A DNA stretch of 5,636 bases from positions 1 through 5,636 of the forward strand of contig CAKZPJ010000407.1 of assembly GCA_937138955.1 (NCBI GenBank). Reading direction: 5' to 3'. The notes beneath the pieces were generated by a model. It had not been told where the DNA came from, did no database searches, and saw nothing but the letters and a program-made list of their open reading frames with translations. Of this stretch, positions 1-5,636 are shown one piece after another. A program made the position numbers and the translations under genes. The first letter of the stretch is position 1; every line of letters starts with the position of its first letter. The stretch is from an uncultured Flammeovirgaceae bacterium. Lineage in GTDB: Bacteria; Bacteroidota; Bacteroidia; Cytophagales; Cyclobacteriaceae.

Positions 1-329
1 GAGACCTCACACCAGTACTCAAGAACGGCGAACGGGCAACCTTCCCCCGGATGCTCACCTGGCACTATCCACACTATATGCCCCGGCAGGATATGCGCCC
101 ATCTAGCGCTATCAGGATTGGGGACTACAAGCTTATCCACTGGCACGAGTCGCACCGGATAGAGCTATATAATTTATCCGATGACATAGGCGAAGTAAAC
201 AACCTATCGGCCAGCCAGCCTGAGGTAGCCGCGGGACTGTATGAGCAGTTAGACAACTGGCGAAAAGAAATAGGTGCCCAGATGCCCGTTCCTAATCCTA
301 CCTTCACCCCCAAACATGCTGAAGAATGA
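1..329 (+). CDS. Arylsulfatase-type sulfatase, C-terminal fragment (5' end outside window)
   Basis: The reading frame is open from base 3 (bases 1-2 belong to a split codon) to the TGA at 327-329, giving the last 108 residues of a longer protein. The ATG at 51 is internal, because the upstream codons continue the same family pattern. Family-like features are a WHYPHY motif soon after the window edge, then SAIRIGDYKLI and ELYNLSDDIGEVNNL, and an end resembling WRKEIGAQMPVPNP. These are typical of the C-terminal subdomain of type I sulfatases, which hydrolyse sulfate esters with a formylglycine residue. The catalytic Cys/Ser motif and the metal ligands lie upstream of the window, so activity and sulfatase subfamily cannot be judged. 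In Bacteroidota such enzymes are usually exported and act on sulfated polysaccharides or glycosaminoglycans, but the substrate here is inferred only. The stop codon overlaps the next start codon, so the two genes are probably co-translated. Confidence 0.9.
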   Translation, partial: DLTPVLKNGERATFPRMLTWHYPHYMPRQDMRPSSAIRIGDYKLIHWHESHRIELYNLSDDIGEVNNLSASQPEVAAGLYEQLDNWRKEIGAQMPVPNPTFTPKHAEE

Positions 330-1405
330 ATACAACCCACCTTCTATCAATTTTTTATGCTCTAATTCTACTTTTGCTAGTAAGTACCAACCATACTTTT
401 GCCCAGCAGTGGGAAGATATTTCACAACCTATATTTGATGAGATCGGAGCATTGGATACCACCCAGGATGTGTTAAGCCGAGGGCTGGGCACCCTAATGT
501 TCTTACCCCAGACCGGTGAGCTGTTGGCCGTCACTAACGGGATAAACCATCTATTTGTAAGCCAAGATCAAGGTAGCACATGGGCTAAAGTAGATGAGGC
601 ACAGCTTAGCGGCCGATGCTACGGCGGCTTTAGCACCAGCTACGACCCTGAAACCCAGCGATACATTATTTTTATGATCGCCCGGGCAGACAGCTTATCA
701 GCTACCAGCCTGATGTACTCGCCAGAAGAGAAGTCTTTCGAGCACTTTACCGAGCCAAGCCATGTAAAACACGATGCCTGGACCTGGGGTATGCCCGACT
801 GGTCAGGAGCAACGGCCGATGTCATCCTGGGCAAAGAGCACCATGCTTGGGTCAAGCTATGGCTTAGCACCGATAAAGGTCAAAGCTGGCAGCTGCTAGA
901 TTTTGAAAGCCGCAACCCTGGGGTTATTAATGACTCTATCTTTGTCGCTGGTAACGATGACGGTATGTACCGCAGCACTGACCAGGGAAAGCATTGGGAG
1001 AAAATAAATACCTGGAAAGTCACTGGCAAAAATCCAATCAAACATAAAGGCAGTTTTTATTGGACTACTGACCAAGGTATTATCGCTTCGCAAGACCAAG
1101 GCAAAACTTGGAGCCTACAAGGCGAATTACTGGAGGGCGCACTTTGGGGTCCTTATTTCGGTCAAGACCAGCACCACATGATGGTAATTAGTCCAGAGGG
1201 ATTTTTTGTTACCGAAGATAGCGGTAAGCAGTGGCAAAAAGTGGTAGGTTATTTCAACATCCCGGATAGCAACAGGCAGGGTAGTTACAATGTTACCCAC
1301 CCTACAAATAGCTATGGTTGGGACTGGAGGAATGGCTACATCTATGCCGCTGGTTTAGGCGGGAGAGCATACCGTTTTGACATTAAATATGGATCTAAAC
1401 TGTAA
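326..1405 (+). CDS. Secreted Asp-box (BNR) repeat protein, predicted beta-propeller
   Basis: This 359-residue protein starts at an ATG inside the ATGA overlap with the sulfatase. Residues 5-20 form a hydrophobic stretch ending in a likely signal peptidase I site (TFA|QQ, after residue 26), so the mature protein should be periplasmic or secreted. No lipobox cysteine is seen. Five Asp-boxes (S/T-x-D-x-G-x-x-W) are readable: SQDQGSTW (79-86), STDKGQSW (181-188), STDQGKHW (217-224), SQDQGKTW (255-262) and TEDSGKQW (296-303). The last four are 36-41 residues apart, as expected for successive propeller blades. The 95-residue gap after the first could hide one or more degenerate blades. Asp-boxes occur in sialidases, glycosidases, sortilins and many non-enzymatic propellers. 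They are structural and do not prove catalysis, and I could not assign a sialidase active site. Linkage to the sulfatase suggests a role in glycan binding or cleavage. It has no recognised gene name. Confidence 0.85.
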   Translation: MNTTHLLSIFYALILLLLVSTNHTFAQQWEDISQPIFDEIGALDTTQDVLSRGLGTLMFLPQTGELLAVTNGINHLFVSQDQGSTWAKVDEAQLSGRCYGGFSTSYDPETQRYIIFMIARADSLSATSLMYSPEEKSFEHFTEPSHVKHDAWTWGMPDWSGATADVILGKEHHAWVKLWLSTDKGQSWQLLDFESRNPGVINDSIFVAGNDDGMYRSTDQGKHWEKINTWKVTGKNPIKHKGSFYWTTDQGIIASQDQGKTWSLQGELLEGALWGPYFGQDQHHMMVISPEGFFVTEDSGKQWQKVVGYFNIPDSNRQGSYNVTHPTNSYGWDWRNGYIYAAGLGGRAYRFDIKYGSKL

Positions 1406-1454
1406 TACTATTGAGATATCTACTGCTTGCAATCAGAAAGTTTGTACTCGCATT

Positions 1455-1484
1455 TTGGTATTAACACCTAGTGCTTTATCTTTC
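1455..1484 (+). promoter_or_regulatory. Weak candidate promoter upstream of the symporter pair
   Basis: A TTG at 1455-1457 is followed after 19 bases by TATCTTTC (1477-1484), one mismatch from the Bacteroidota -7 consensus TAnnTTTG. It lies in the 162-base gap (1406-1567) between the Asp-box gene and the small membrane protein, about 80 bases before the start at 1568. I see no convincing terminator in the gap, so read-through from the sulfatase operon is equally possible. Short AT-rich motifs of this kind arise often by chance. Confidence 0.25.
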
Positions 1485-1567
1485 AGTCATTATCGTTAAT
1501 TTATACTATTTGGCGATTTTCTAATATAAAAACTTCCAGACTACCTAACATATCTGCTTTACAACCT

Positions 1568-1798
1568 ATGTCTACTCCTCCGAATAAAACCTATTGGTAC
1601 CTCTGCGTTGCGGCAGCGGTTCTGCTGTCCATTATTACCTTCACTCCGTTAGTCATTCCCAAAGGGGTTTACGAACCCATGTTGTGGGGCATTCCCTATA
1701 CACTGTGGGTTTCATTTTTTGTTATGATTTTATTCGTCATAATTACCTACATTGGCACGCGCGTGCATCCTGGAAGAAACGATAAAGACGCCGACTAA
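1568..1798 (+). CDS. Small two-helix membrane protein, DUF3311-like symporter partner
   Basis: The product is a 76-residue protein with two hydrophobic helices, roughly residues 9-30 and 43-64. They are joined by a short loop containing TPLVIPKGVYEPMLWGIPYT and followed by a charged tail (residues 65-76). The pattern of prolines in helix 1, then 'EPMLWGIPY.LW' leading into helix 2, resembles the DUF3311 family of small integral membrane proteins often encoded just upstream of sodium:solute symporters. The assignment is from pattern memory, not a profile search. The next gene, a symporter, starts 13 bases after the stop, which strongly suggests one transcript. By analogy with other small symporter partners (YhdT/PanF, YjcH/ActP) it may help assemble or stabilise the transporter, but no biochemical role is shown. 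There is no Shine-Dalgarno sequence before the ATG, which is normal for Bacteroidota. Confidence 0.75.
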   Translation: MSTPPNKTYWYLCVAAAVLLSIITFTPLVIPKGVYEPMLWGIPYTLWVSFFVMILFVIITYIGTRVHPGRNDKDAD

Positions 1799-1811
1799 GC
1801 TAACTACTACT

Positions 1812-3200
1812 ATGACAACCTGGATTTTTATCATTGGCTCTATTTATTTAGGGATGCTGGCGTATGTAGCAACCCGCTCCTTTCGCAGTAACAAATCGGC
1901 TGAAGACTACCTGATGGCCGGATCAAACATCGGCGTTATTCTCGGTTTCCTCACCTTTGCGGCTACCCTATTCAGTACGTTTACTATTCTAGGAATGCCT
2001 GATTTCTTTCGGAACAATGGTATTGGAGCGTGGATATTTCTGGCAGTATCCGACGGGGGAATGATCTTTCTAATCCTTTGGTTTGGGTATCATTTGCGGA
2101 AAAAGGTGAAAGAAAAAGGTTTTCAGGGAATGTCGGGCTTGTTACAAGACTGCTATGGGAACAAGTTGGCAGGTTATGTGAGCTTCGGCGGAATGTTCAT
2201 CTTTCTAGTACCTTACGTAGCCATTCAGATTCGAGGCATCGCTATTTTCTTAACCGCTGTTTTTCCCGAAGCACTACCGCCCTGGGGTTGGTCGATGGCC
2301 ATTATGGGAGTAATGTTACTTTATAGTGAAATTGGTGGGTTGAAAGCCATAATGCACGCTGACGCCGTTCAGGGTTTAACGCTTCTCGTGGTAAGCTGGA
2401 TTATAGGTATTAGCTGTGTAGAGCACTTTGATAATCTAAAGGCGCTATTCGCCGAGGTACAAGCCAGTAATCCGGAGTTGCTTTCTACGCCTGGCCCTAA
2501 CGGTTTGTTCACCCCGCAGTTTCTGATTGCCTCTTTTCTGGTAATTCTCTGTATTCCGATTACGCAGCCTCAGTTGGCTATTCGATTGGTGATTTTGCGG
2601 AATCTGCGAACCACTCATATGATGGCGGTAGCCGTCGGTATTTTTGCCATTCTGGTGATTATTCCTACGATCTTCATCGGTTTGTACGGAGCCGTTCGCT
2701 ACCCCGATGCTAGTACTTCTGACTTTCTCTCGCAAGTATTGCTATACGAACAACCCGGAATTATTGCCGCCTTGGCGGTAGTAGGGTTACTAGCGGCGGG
2801 GCTTTCTACTACTGACTCTCAGATTTTTGCGATGGGTACCGAGCTTCGCTCTTTGCTAGTGGGAAGTGAAAAATCTAAACTCACTAAAACAAAATTAGCT
2901 ATCGTAGGCTTTGCCGTGGTAGCCCTGATTTTTTCTATCTTAGCGAGTGATCAACTGGCATTGTTAGCTCGAGTTAGTTTTGCTGGCACCTCCATGCTTG
3001 CCCCTATGATTTTGGCAGCGGTGCTTGCTCGCCACAAGCTAGGTATAGAAATTATTTTTGCTACCGCATTAGCACTGCTAACATTCTTGGCATCACTACT
3101 GGGGGTTATTCCTGCTTCAGTAGGGCCTATCCGACTCGATTTATTTCTGTTGATTACTCTGGGGGCTTTCGTGCTAATTTCCAATAGGTTACGAACCTAA
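1812..3200 (+). CDS. Sodium:solute symporter (SSS family)
   Basis: This 462-residue membrane protein has about 13 hydrophobic segments (near 3-20, 38-62, 72-95, 121-145, 151-174, 183-203, 234-256, 270-292, 313-337, 361-381, 385-406, 410-432 and 440-458), matching the LeuT-fold SSS family. Family marks are YLMAGSNIG before helix 2, the signature GGLKAIMHADAVQG (175-188), TQPQLAIRLVI (251-261) and LAAGLSTTDSQ (327-337). In the last motif S332 and T333 fall at the place of the Na2-site Ser/Thr pair of PutP (S340/T341), so sodium coupling is likely. I chose the ATG at 1812 rather than the in-frame ATG at 1752. The longer form adds 20 polar residues, overlaps the upstream gene by 47 bases, and would displace the normal N-terminal helix. 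Substrate is unknown; SSS members carry sugars, amino acids, vitamins or organic acids. Proximity to the sulfatase locus makes a sugar or sugar acid plausible, but this is a guess. Confidence 0.92.
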   Translation: MTTWIFIIGSIYLGMLAYVATRSFRSNKSAEDYLMAGSNIGVILGFLTFAATLFSTFTILGMPDFFRNNGIGAWIFLAVSDGGMIFLILWFGYHLRKKVKEKGFQGMSGLLQDCYGNKLAGYVSFGGMFIFLVPYVAIQIRGIAIFLTAVFPEALPPWGWSMAIMGVMLLYSEIGGLKAIMHADAVQGLTLLVVSWIIGISCVEHFDNLKALFAEVQASNPELLSTPGPNGLFTPQFLIASFLVILCIPITQPQLAIRLVILRNLRTTHMMAVAVGIFAILVIIPTIFIGLYGAVRYPDASTSDFLSQVLLYEQPGIIAALAVVGLLAAGLSTTDSQIFAMGTELRSLLVGSEKSKLTKTKLAIVGFAVVALIFSILASDQLALLARVSFAGTSMLAPMILAAVLARHKLGIEIIFATALALLTFLASLLGVIPASVGPIRLDLFLLITLGAFVLISNRLRT

Positions 3201-3227
3201 ATCTACCCCGATTTCACTAATTTTTTA

Positions 3228-3270
3228 GACAAAATTTATATTTATTATAACCTTACCGTGCCATTTTGTC
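3228..3270. repeat. 8-bp perfect inverted repeat, 27-base AT-rich spacer
   Basis: GACAAAAT (3228-3235) is repeated inverted as ATTTTGTC (3263-3270). The spacer is very AT-rich (3236-3252) and then holds CTTACCGTGCC. It begins 27 bases after the symporter stop. It could be an operator for the hsp20 promoter, a weak 3' processing hairpin for the symporter mRNA, or chance in AT-rich DNA. No run of T follows the right arm, so it is not an intrinsic terminator. Confidence 0.35.
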
Positions 3271-3278
3271 GTTAGAAT

Positions 3279-3339
3279 AGTAGTGTACCAGACATTCTGT
3301 CCGCTGTTTAGGGTGGATAATTAGTGTTGGTACACCATT
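3279..3339 (+). repeat. Inverted repeat in the hsp20 leader, competing with the ribosome-site helix
   Basis: GTGTACCA (3283-3290) and TGGTACAC (3328-3335) are perfect 8-bp inverted copies. With one A/C mismatch the pairing continues outward for three more pairs (3279-3281 with 3337-3339). The loop of 37 bases holds a smaller GACA-TTC-TGTC hairpin (3291-3301) directly beside the left arm. The right arm is the same segment that can pair with the ribosome binding site of hsp20, so the two pairings exclude each other if both arms are transcribed. It may instead be a DNA operator. No CIRCE element (TTAGCACTC-N9-GAGTGCTAA) is present. Confidence 0.4.
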
Positions 3340-3379
3340 TGTGAAAGTAAAAGTAGAGTAAAACAGAGGAGGTTTATTA
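3328..3379 (+). promoter_or_regulatory. Candidate RNA thermometer sequestering the hsp20 ribosome binding site
   Basis: The RNA from 3328-3340 can pair antiparallel with 3367-3379, which spans the whole AGGAGGT and the A of the start codon. By hand, 11 of 13 positions pair: two G-C (3335-3372, 3336-3371), four G-U (3329, 3330, 3338 and 3339 with 3378, 3377, 3369 and 3368) and five A-U. The two mismatches are C3333/U3374 and A3337/A3370. The loop 3341-3366 is A-rich and probably unstructured. A weak helix with G-U pairs and mismatches over the Shine-Dalgarno sequence of a small heat-shock gene is the design of ROSE and fourU thermometers, where warming opens the site. The pairing was found by eye, with no folding energy computed. 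No promoter was identified securely. GATAAT at 3315-3320 would start transcription near 3327, just before the 5' arm, but it has no good -35 partner. Confidence 0.35.
3367..3373 (+). promoter_or_regulatory. Perfect Shine-Dalgarno sequence of hsp20
   Basis: AGGAGGT matches seven bases of the anti-Shine-Dalgarno end of 16S rRNA (ACCTCCT). AGGAGG ends six bases before the ATG at 3379, which is optimal spacing and fixes the start. The starts at 326, 1568 and 1812 have no such motif, as expected in Bacteroidota, so this site stands out. Confidence 0.85.
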
Positions 3380-3777
3380 TGAAAAATATGTTAAAGGACT
3401 TTGTCCATCAAATAGATACAATGAATACCGTGGGTGGTGGCACTACTGCTACTCGAGTAAATATAGCCAAGGAAGTAGATAGGCTGATAATTGAAGTGAG
3501 TGCCCCTACTGTTCATAGCGATTCGTTTAATATTTATCTGCGCGGAAATCAACTGATAGTGTATACCGTGCTAAATGATGCGGAAATGATGGAAGAACGG
3601 GAAAACTCAGCGGCTCGTCATACAGTACCTATGTTTAACCGAATGTTTGATGTTCCCCCCCACGTTGATCGGGAGCAAATCGATGCTGTCTTCGAGGATG
3701 GCTACCTACGGGTAATTCTTCCGTTTAAAGAAGGCGAATCAGCCGAGGTGAAGCGCATTGATATTCGCGAGTATTAA
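3379..3777 (+). CDS. Small heat-shock protein, Hsp20/alpha-crystallin family
   Basis: This 132-residue protein is close to the usual size of bacterial small heat-shock proteins. These are ATP-independent cytoplasmic chaperones that hold unfolding proteins for refolding by DnaK/ClpB. After a short N-terminal arm (1-24), the alpha-crystallin domain covers about 25-118. It shows TRVNIAKEVDRLIIEVSAP (beta-strands 2-3), a strand with LRGNQLIVYT (54-63), VPMFNRMFDVPPHVDREQID (83-102), and the diagnostic GYLRVILP (108-115). The C-terminus carries IDI (127-129), a likely I-x-I anchor that binds a neighbouring subunit during oligomer assembly. The usual 'LPG' after strand 3 is SAP here, a modest divergence. 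The gene stands alone: it has its own leader with a perfect ribosome binding site and a strong terminator, with a 178-base gap to the symporter. Heat or stress induction is likely from the family and from the leader's potential structure, but is not demonstrated. Confidence 0.93.
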   Translation: MKNMLKDFVHQIDTMNTVGGGTTATRVNIAKEVDRLIIEVSAPTVHSDSFNIYLRGNQLIVYTVLNDAEMMEERENSAARHTVPMFNRMFDVPPHVDREQIDAVFEDGYLRVILPFKEGESAEVKRIDIREY

Positions 3778-3813
3778 TTTGCGATAGAATCAATTTGGTA
3801 AGCAAGTTTATTG

Positions 3814-3845
3814 AGCGGGATGAAATATTCATCCCGCTTTTTTTT
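3814..3845 (+). terminator. Intrinsic terminator of hsp20
   Basis: A perfect 11-bp stem (AGCGGGATGAA at 3814-3824, TTCATCCCGCT at 3828-3838) closes a 3-base ATA loop, and a run of eight T covers 3838-3845. The stem is GC-rich at its base. It lies 36 bases after the hsp20 stop. On the - strand the hairpin is followed by CAATAAAC, not a T-run, so it should stop + strand transcription much better than transcripts of the convergent permease gene. Confidence 0.93.
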
Positions 3846-3889
3846 GTCAGCAGTCACAGAACGTAGCTGCGTTTGTTCAACTTTAGTAC

Positions 3890-5636
3890 TTATTCTACTC
3901 TCAACCCTTCTACTAAGTTAGCTTTGGATACTTTGCCGATCTGGGTAAAGATTACCGCGGATAAGACGACTATTAAAATTAGCACGGATATGACAACGCT
4001 AAATATATTTACTGGAGCATGATAGGTGTAAACAGCATCGAAGAAGAAATCAGTAATGAAGTAACTTAAAGGAGCACCTATACCTAAGGCGATAGTAAAT
4101 AGTAGCACGTACTGCTTCACAATAGTAACTGTAATTTGTCGCCAGTTCGCTCCGAGTACCTTCCGAATACTAAACTCCCGTACTCGTCCCGCAACGTTAA
4201 GGGCAACCAACCCGAACAATCCTAAGCTAGCCAACAGTATAGCTACGAAAGCTACTGCCCGCCAAAACATTCCGTGCATGGCTATCTTCTCAAAATAACT
4301 TCCCCAAACATCCTCTTGGTACCCTCCCTGAAAAGGGGTTTCGGGAAAAAACCGAGCCCACGAATTACGTAAAGTCGCGTAAGCCTCGCTTTCTGAACCC
4401 TTCTCTACTTTCATTGATAAAAAGTGATAATCTTGTTCGGGGGCTAACGTAAATAAGGTAGGTTGCATGGCGTAGGAAAAACTGTAGGGATGAAAATTCT
4501 TCACCACTCCGATGATTTCGTACTTGGCGCTGTCCATCTCAATAAGTTCCCCCACTGGGTTTTCTAAGTTTAGGTTCTTAATAAGCAATTCATTGGCAAT
4601 GACTGCTTGTCGGTCACTTTCGGAACGTTCCCTAAACGAGCGACCAGCGGTGAAATTTAACCCCATAGTCTCAAAATAATGGGCGTCTACTGATAACTGA
4701 TCTACTTCGTACTGACGGTCAGGTTTACGCACAACCGCCGTAGCGTGACTTTGGCCCAAATGATGATTTGATCCTGAAATTGATATAACTTCGGGGTTCT
4801 GCATCAGCGAATTTTTCAGACGCTCAAATGCTGAGTAATCAGGTACGTTGGTGTAAAGTGCTCCGACCGGTTGATACCCCCAACTACGATTAGCGATATA
4901 CGTGCTGTTTTTAGTAAACATTACCGCGCACACAATAAGTAGGCAGGCCAGCCCTAGCTGAATGCCTAGCAGTACCTTGGTCGTAAAATTCTTTCGCCCA
5001 AACTGCAGCGATCCTTTAAAAATAGTAACTACATCAAACCGGGCAATGTAGAGGGCCGGATACAATCCCGAGGCCGCTCCGGTGAATAGTAGAACCACAA
5101 TCAGGAATATCCACAGCGTATGATCTATCAACCGGAATTCCATGCTAAAGTCATTGATTTGCTCAAACCAGGGGATGATAACCGTAACGGCCAGAAACAA
5201 GCCTAGCAGCAAAGCAAAAAACGTAACCAATATATTTTCAGCTAAGAACTGAGTAATGACCATCCGTCGACTAGCTCCAATGGCCTTTCTTAGTCCGATT
5301 TCTTTCAAGCGCTTGGCTACCGAAACAATAGCCATATTAATGTAATTAGAACAGGCTAACGCTAGTAAGATTAATGCTAGGATGGAGAGTATAATCTGGG
5401 CTTTATAATTACTGCTATAGTACGGACTAGAGATGCTATTGCGGATGTCGCCCGAGTTTTGGTAAAGGGTAGCTAATGGTTCAAAAGCGAACGAGGCGAT
5501 AGCCCAATCCTGTTCAGCCTCGTTTTGTAGTTGCTTATACTTTTTCATGTTTTGCTCAATAGCAGCTATATCGGTTGGGTCACTGACTTGGATGAGCGTA
5601 GCATCTACAAATTTTCCCCAATCTTGAAAGTTGTAG
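3890..5636 (-). CDS. FtsX/MacB-like ABC transporter permease, C-terminal fragment (5' end outside window)
   Basis: The frame is open from the window edge (first full codon at 5635) to a TAA at 3892-3890, giving 581 residues. The ATG at 5548 is internal. Full-length Bacteroidota members are about 800 residues in two modules, each an extracytoplasmic MacB-type domain plus an FtsX domain. Seen here are the end of the first periplasmic domain (1-75), the first FtsX domain (about 79-200) with ACSNYINMAI and KEIGLRKAIGASRRMV, a second leading helix (about 220-240), a second periplasmic domain (about 245-450) with the IIGVVKNFHP motif, and a second FtsX domain (about 455-565) with REFSIRKVLGANWRQI. 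The end, KANLVEGLRVE, is typical. Such permeases act with a cytoplasmic ATPase in mechanotransmission or export of lipoproteins, peptides or drugs; the substrate cannot be named. No ATPase gene lies downstream, so the partner must be upstream or elsewhere. No clear terminator of its own is visible in 3778-3889. Confidence 0.93.
   Translation of the reverse strand, partial: YNFQDWGKFVDATLIQVSDPTDIAAIEQNMKKYKQLQNEAEQDWAIASFAFEPLATLYQNSGDIRNSISSPYYSSNYKAQIILSILALILLALACSNYINMAIVSVAKRLKEIGLRKAIGASRRMVITQFLAENILVTFFALLLGLFLAVTVIIPWFEQINDFSMEFRLIDHTLWIFLIVVLLFTGAASGLYPALYIARFDVVTIFKGSLQFGRKNFTTKVLLGIQLGLACLLIVCAVMFTKNSTYIANRSWGYQPVGALYTNVPDYSAFERLKNSLMQNPEVISISGSNHHLGQSHATAVVRKPDRQYEVDQLSVDAHYFETMGLNFTAGRSFRERSESDRQAVIANELLIKNLNLENPVGELIEMDSAKYEIIGVVKNFHPYSFSYAMQPTLFTLAPEQDYHFLSMKVEKGSESEAYATLRNSWARFFPETPFQGGYQEDVWGSYFEKIAMHGMFWRAVAFVAILLASLGLFGLVALNVAGRVREFSIRKVLGANWRQITVTIVKQYVLLFTIALGIGAPLSYFITDFFFDAVYTYHAPVNIFSVVISVLILIVVLSAVIFTQIGKVSKANLVEGLRVE

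Noticed and set aside
125..340. Minus-strand open frame across the sulfatase end
   Set aside because: It is a shadow of the sulfatase frame with no recognisable domain.
1755..1766. Perfect 12-base palindrome GCACGCGCGTGC
   Set aside because: It lies inside the small membrane protein gene and is explained by the codons for the conserved-looking Thr-Arg-Val-His stretch; there is no second copy or flanking structure.
1752..1811. In-frame upstream ATG that would lengthen the symporter by 20 residues
   Set aside because: It overlaps the small membrane protein gene, adds a polar extension not typical of the family, and the ATG at 1812 starts directly at the first membrane helix.
2445..2735. Minus-strand open frame of 96 codons inside the symporter gene
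   Set aside because: It is antisense to a clear membrane protein, its product is rich in Arg/Asn/Gln with no family resemblance, and no start signal is seen.
3199..3226. Possible terminator of the symporter: AAATC/GATTT stem with a later run of six T
   Set aside because: The stem is only five AT-rich pairs and the T-run begins seven bases after it, so it is too weak to call.
3778..3889. Search for a terminator of the minus-strand permease gene in the convergent gap
   Set aside because: Only the hsp20 terminator hairpin is present, and on the minus strand it lacks a following T-run; the ACGTAGCTGCGT near 3861-3872 is too short and imperfect.

Overview
The window looks like a chromosomal stretch from a member of the Bacteroidota, probably a free-living or marine Cytophagales-type lineage. 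The evidence is indirect. It has a sulfatase next to a secreted Asp-box protein, a large FtsX/MacB-type permease with the architecture common in that phylum, moderate GC, and translation starts that mostly lack a Shine-Dalgarno sequence. No rRNA, tRNA, insertion sequence, CRISPR array or phage gene is visible. I did not find a wholly new system. The most unusual spot is the leader of the small heat-shock gene.

Left part (1-1405, + strand): the C-terminal end of an arylsulfatase-type enzyme overlaps by four bases (ATGA) the start of a secreted protein with at least five Asp-box (BNR) repeats, predicted to fold as a beta-propeller. The overlap implies one transcript and probably a shared job, most likely on sulfated glycans outside the cytoplasm.

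Middle (1406-3200, + strand): after a 162-base gap with a weak Bacteroidota-like promoter candidate comes a 76-residue two-helix membrane protein resembling DUF3311. Thirteen bases later is a 462-residue sodium:solute symporter. This pairing suggests a transporter with a small accessory subunit. It may import a product of the upstream sulfatase locus, but the substrate cannot be read from the sequence.

3201-3378 is a 178-base non-coding leader with two 8-bp inverted repeats and a perfect AGGAGGT ribosome binding site. The site can pair, together with the A of the start codon, to a segment about 40 bases upstream. This leader precedes a small heat-shock protein (Hsp20 family, 3379-3777), so a heat-sensing RNA is a reasonable hypothesis. 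The gene ends at a very clear intrinsic terminator (3814-3845).

Right part (3890-5636, - strand, convergent with hsp20): the C-terminal 581 residues of a two-module FtsX/MacB-like ABC transporter permease whose 5' end lies outside the window.
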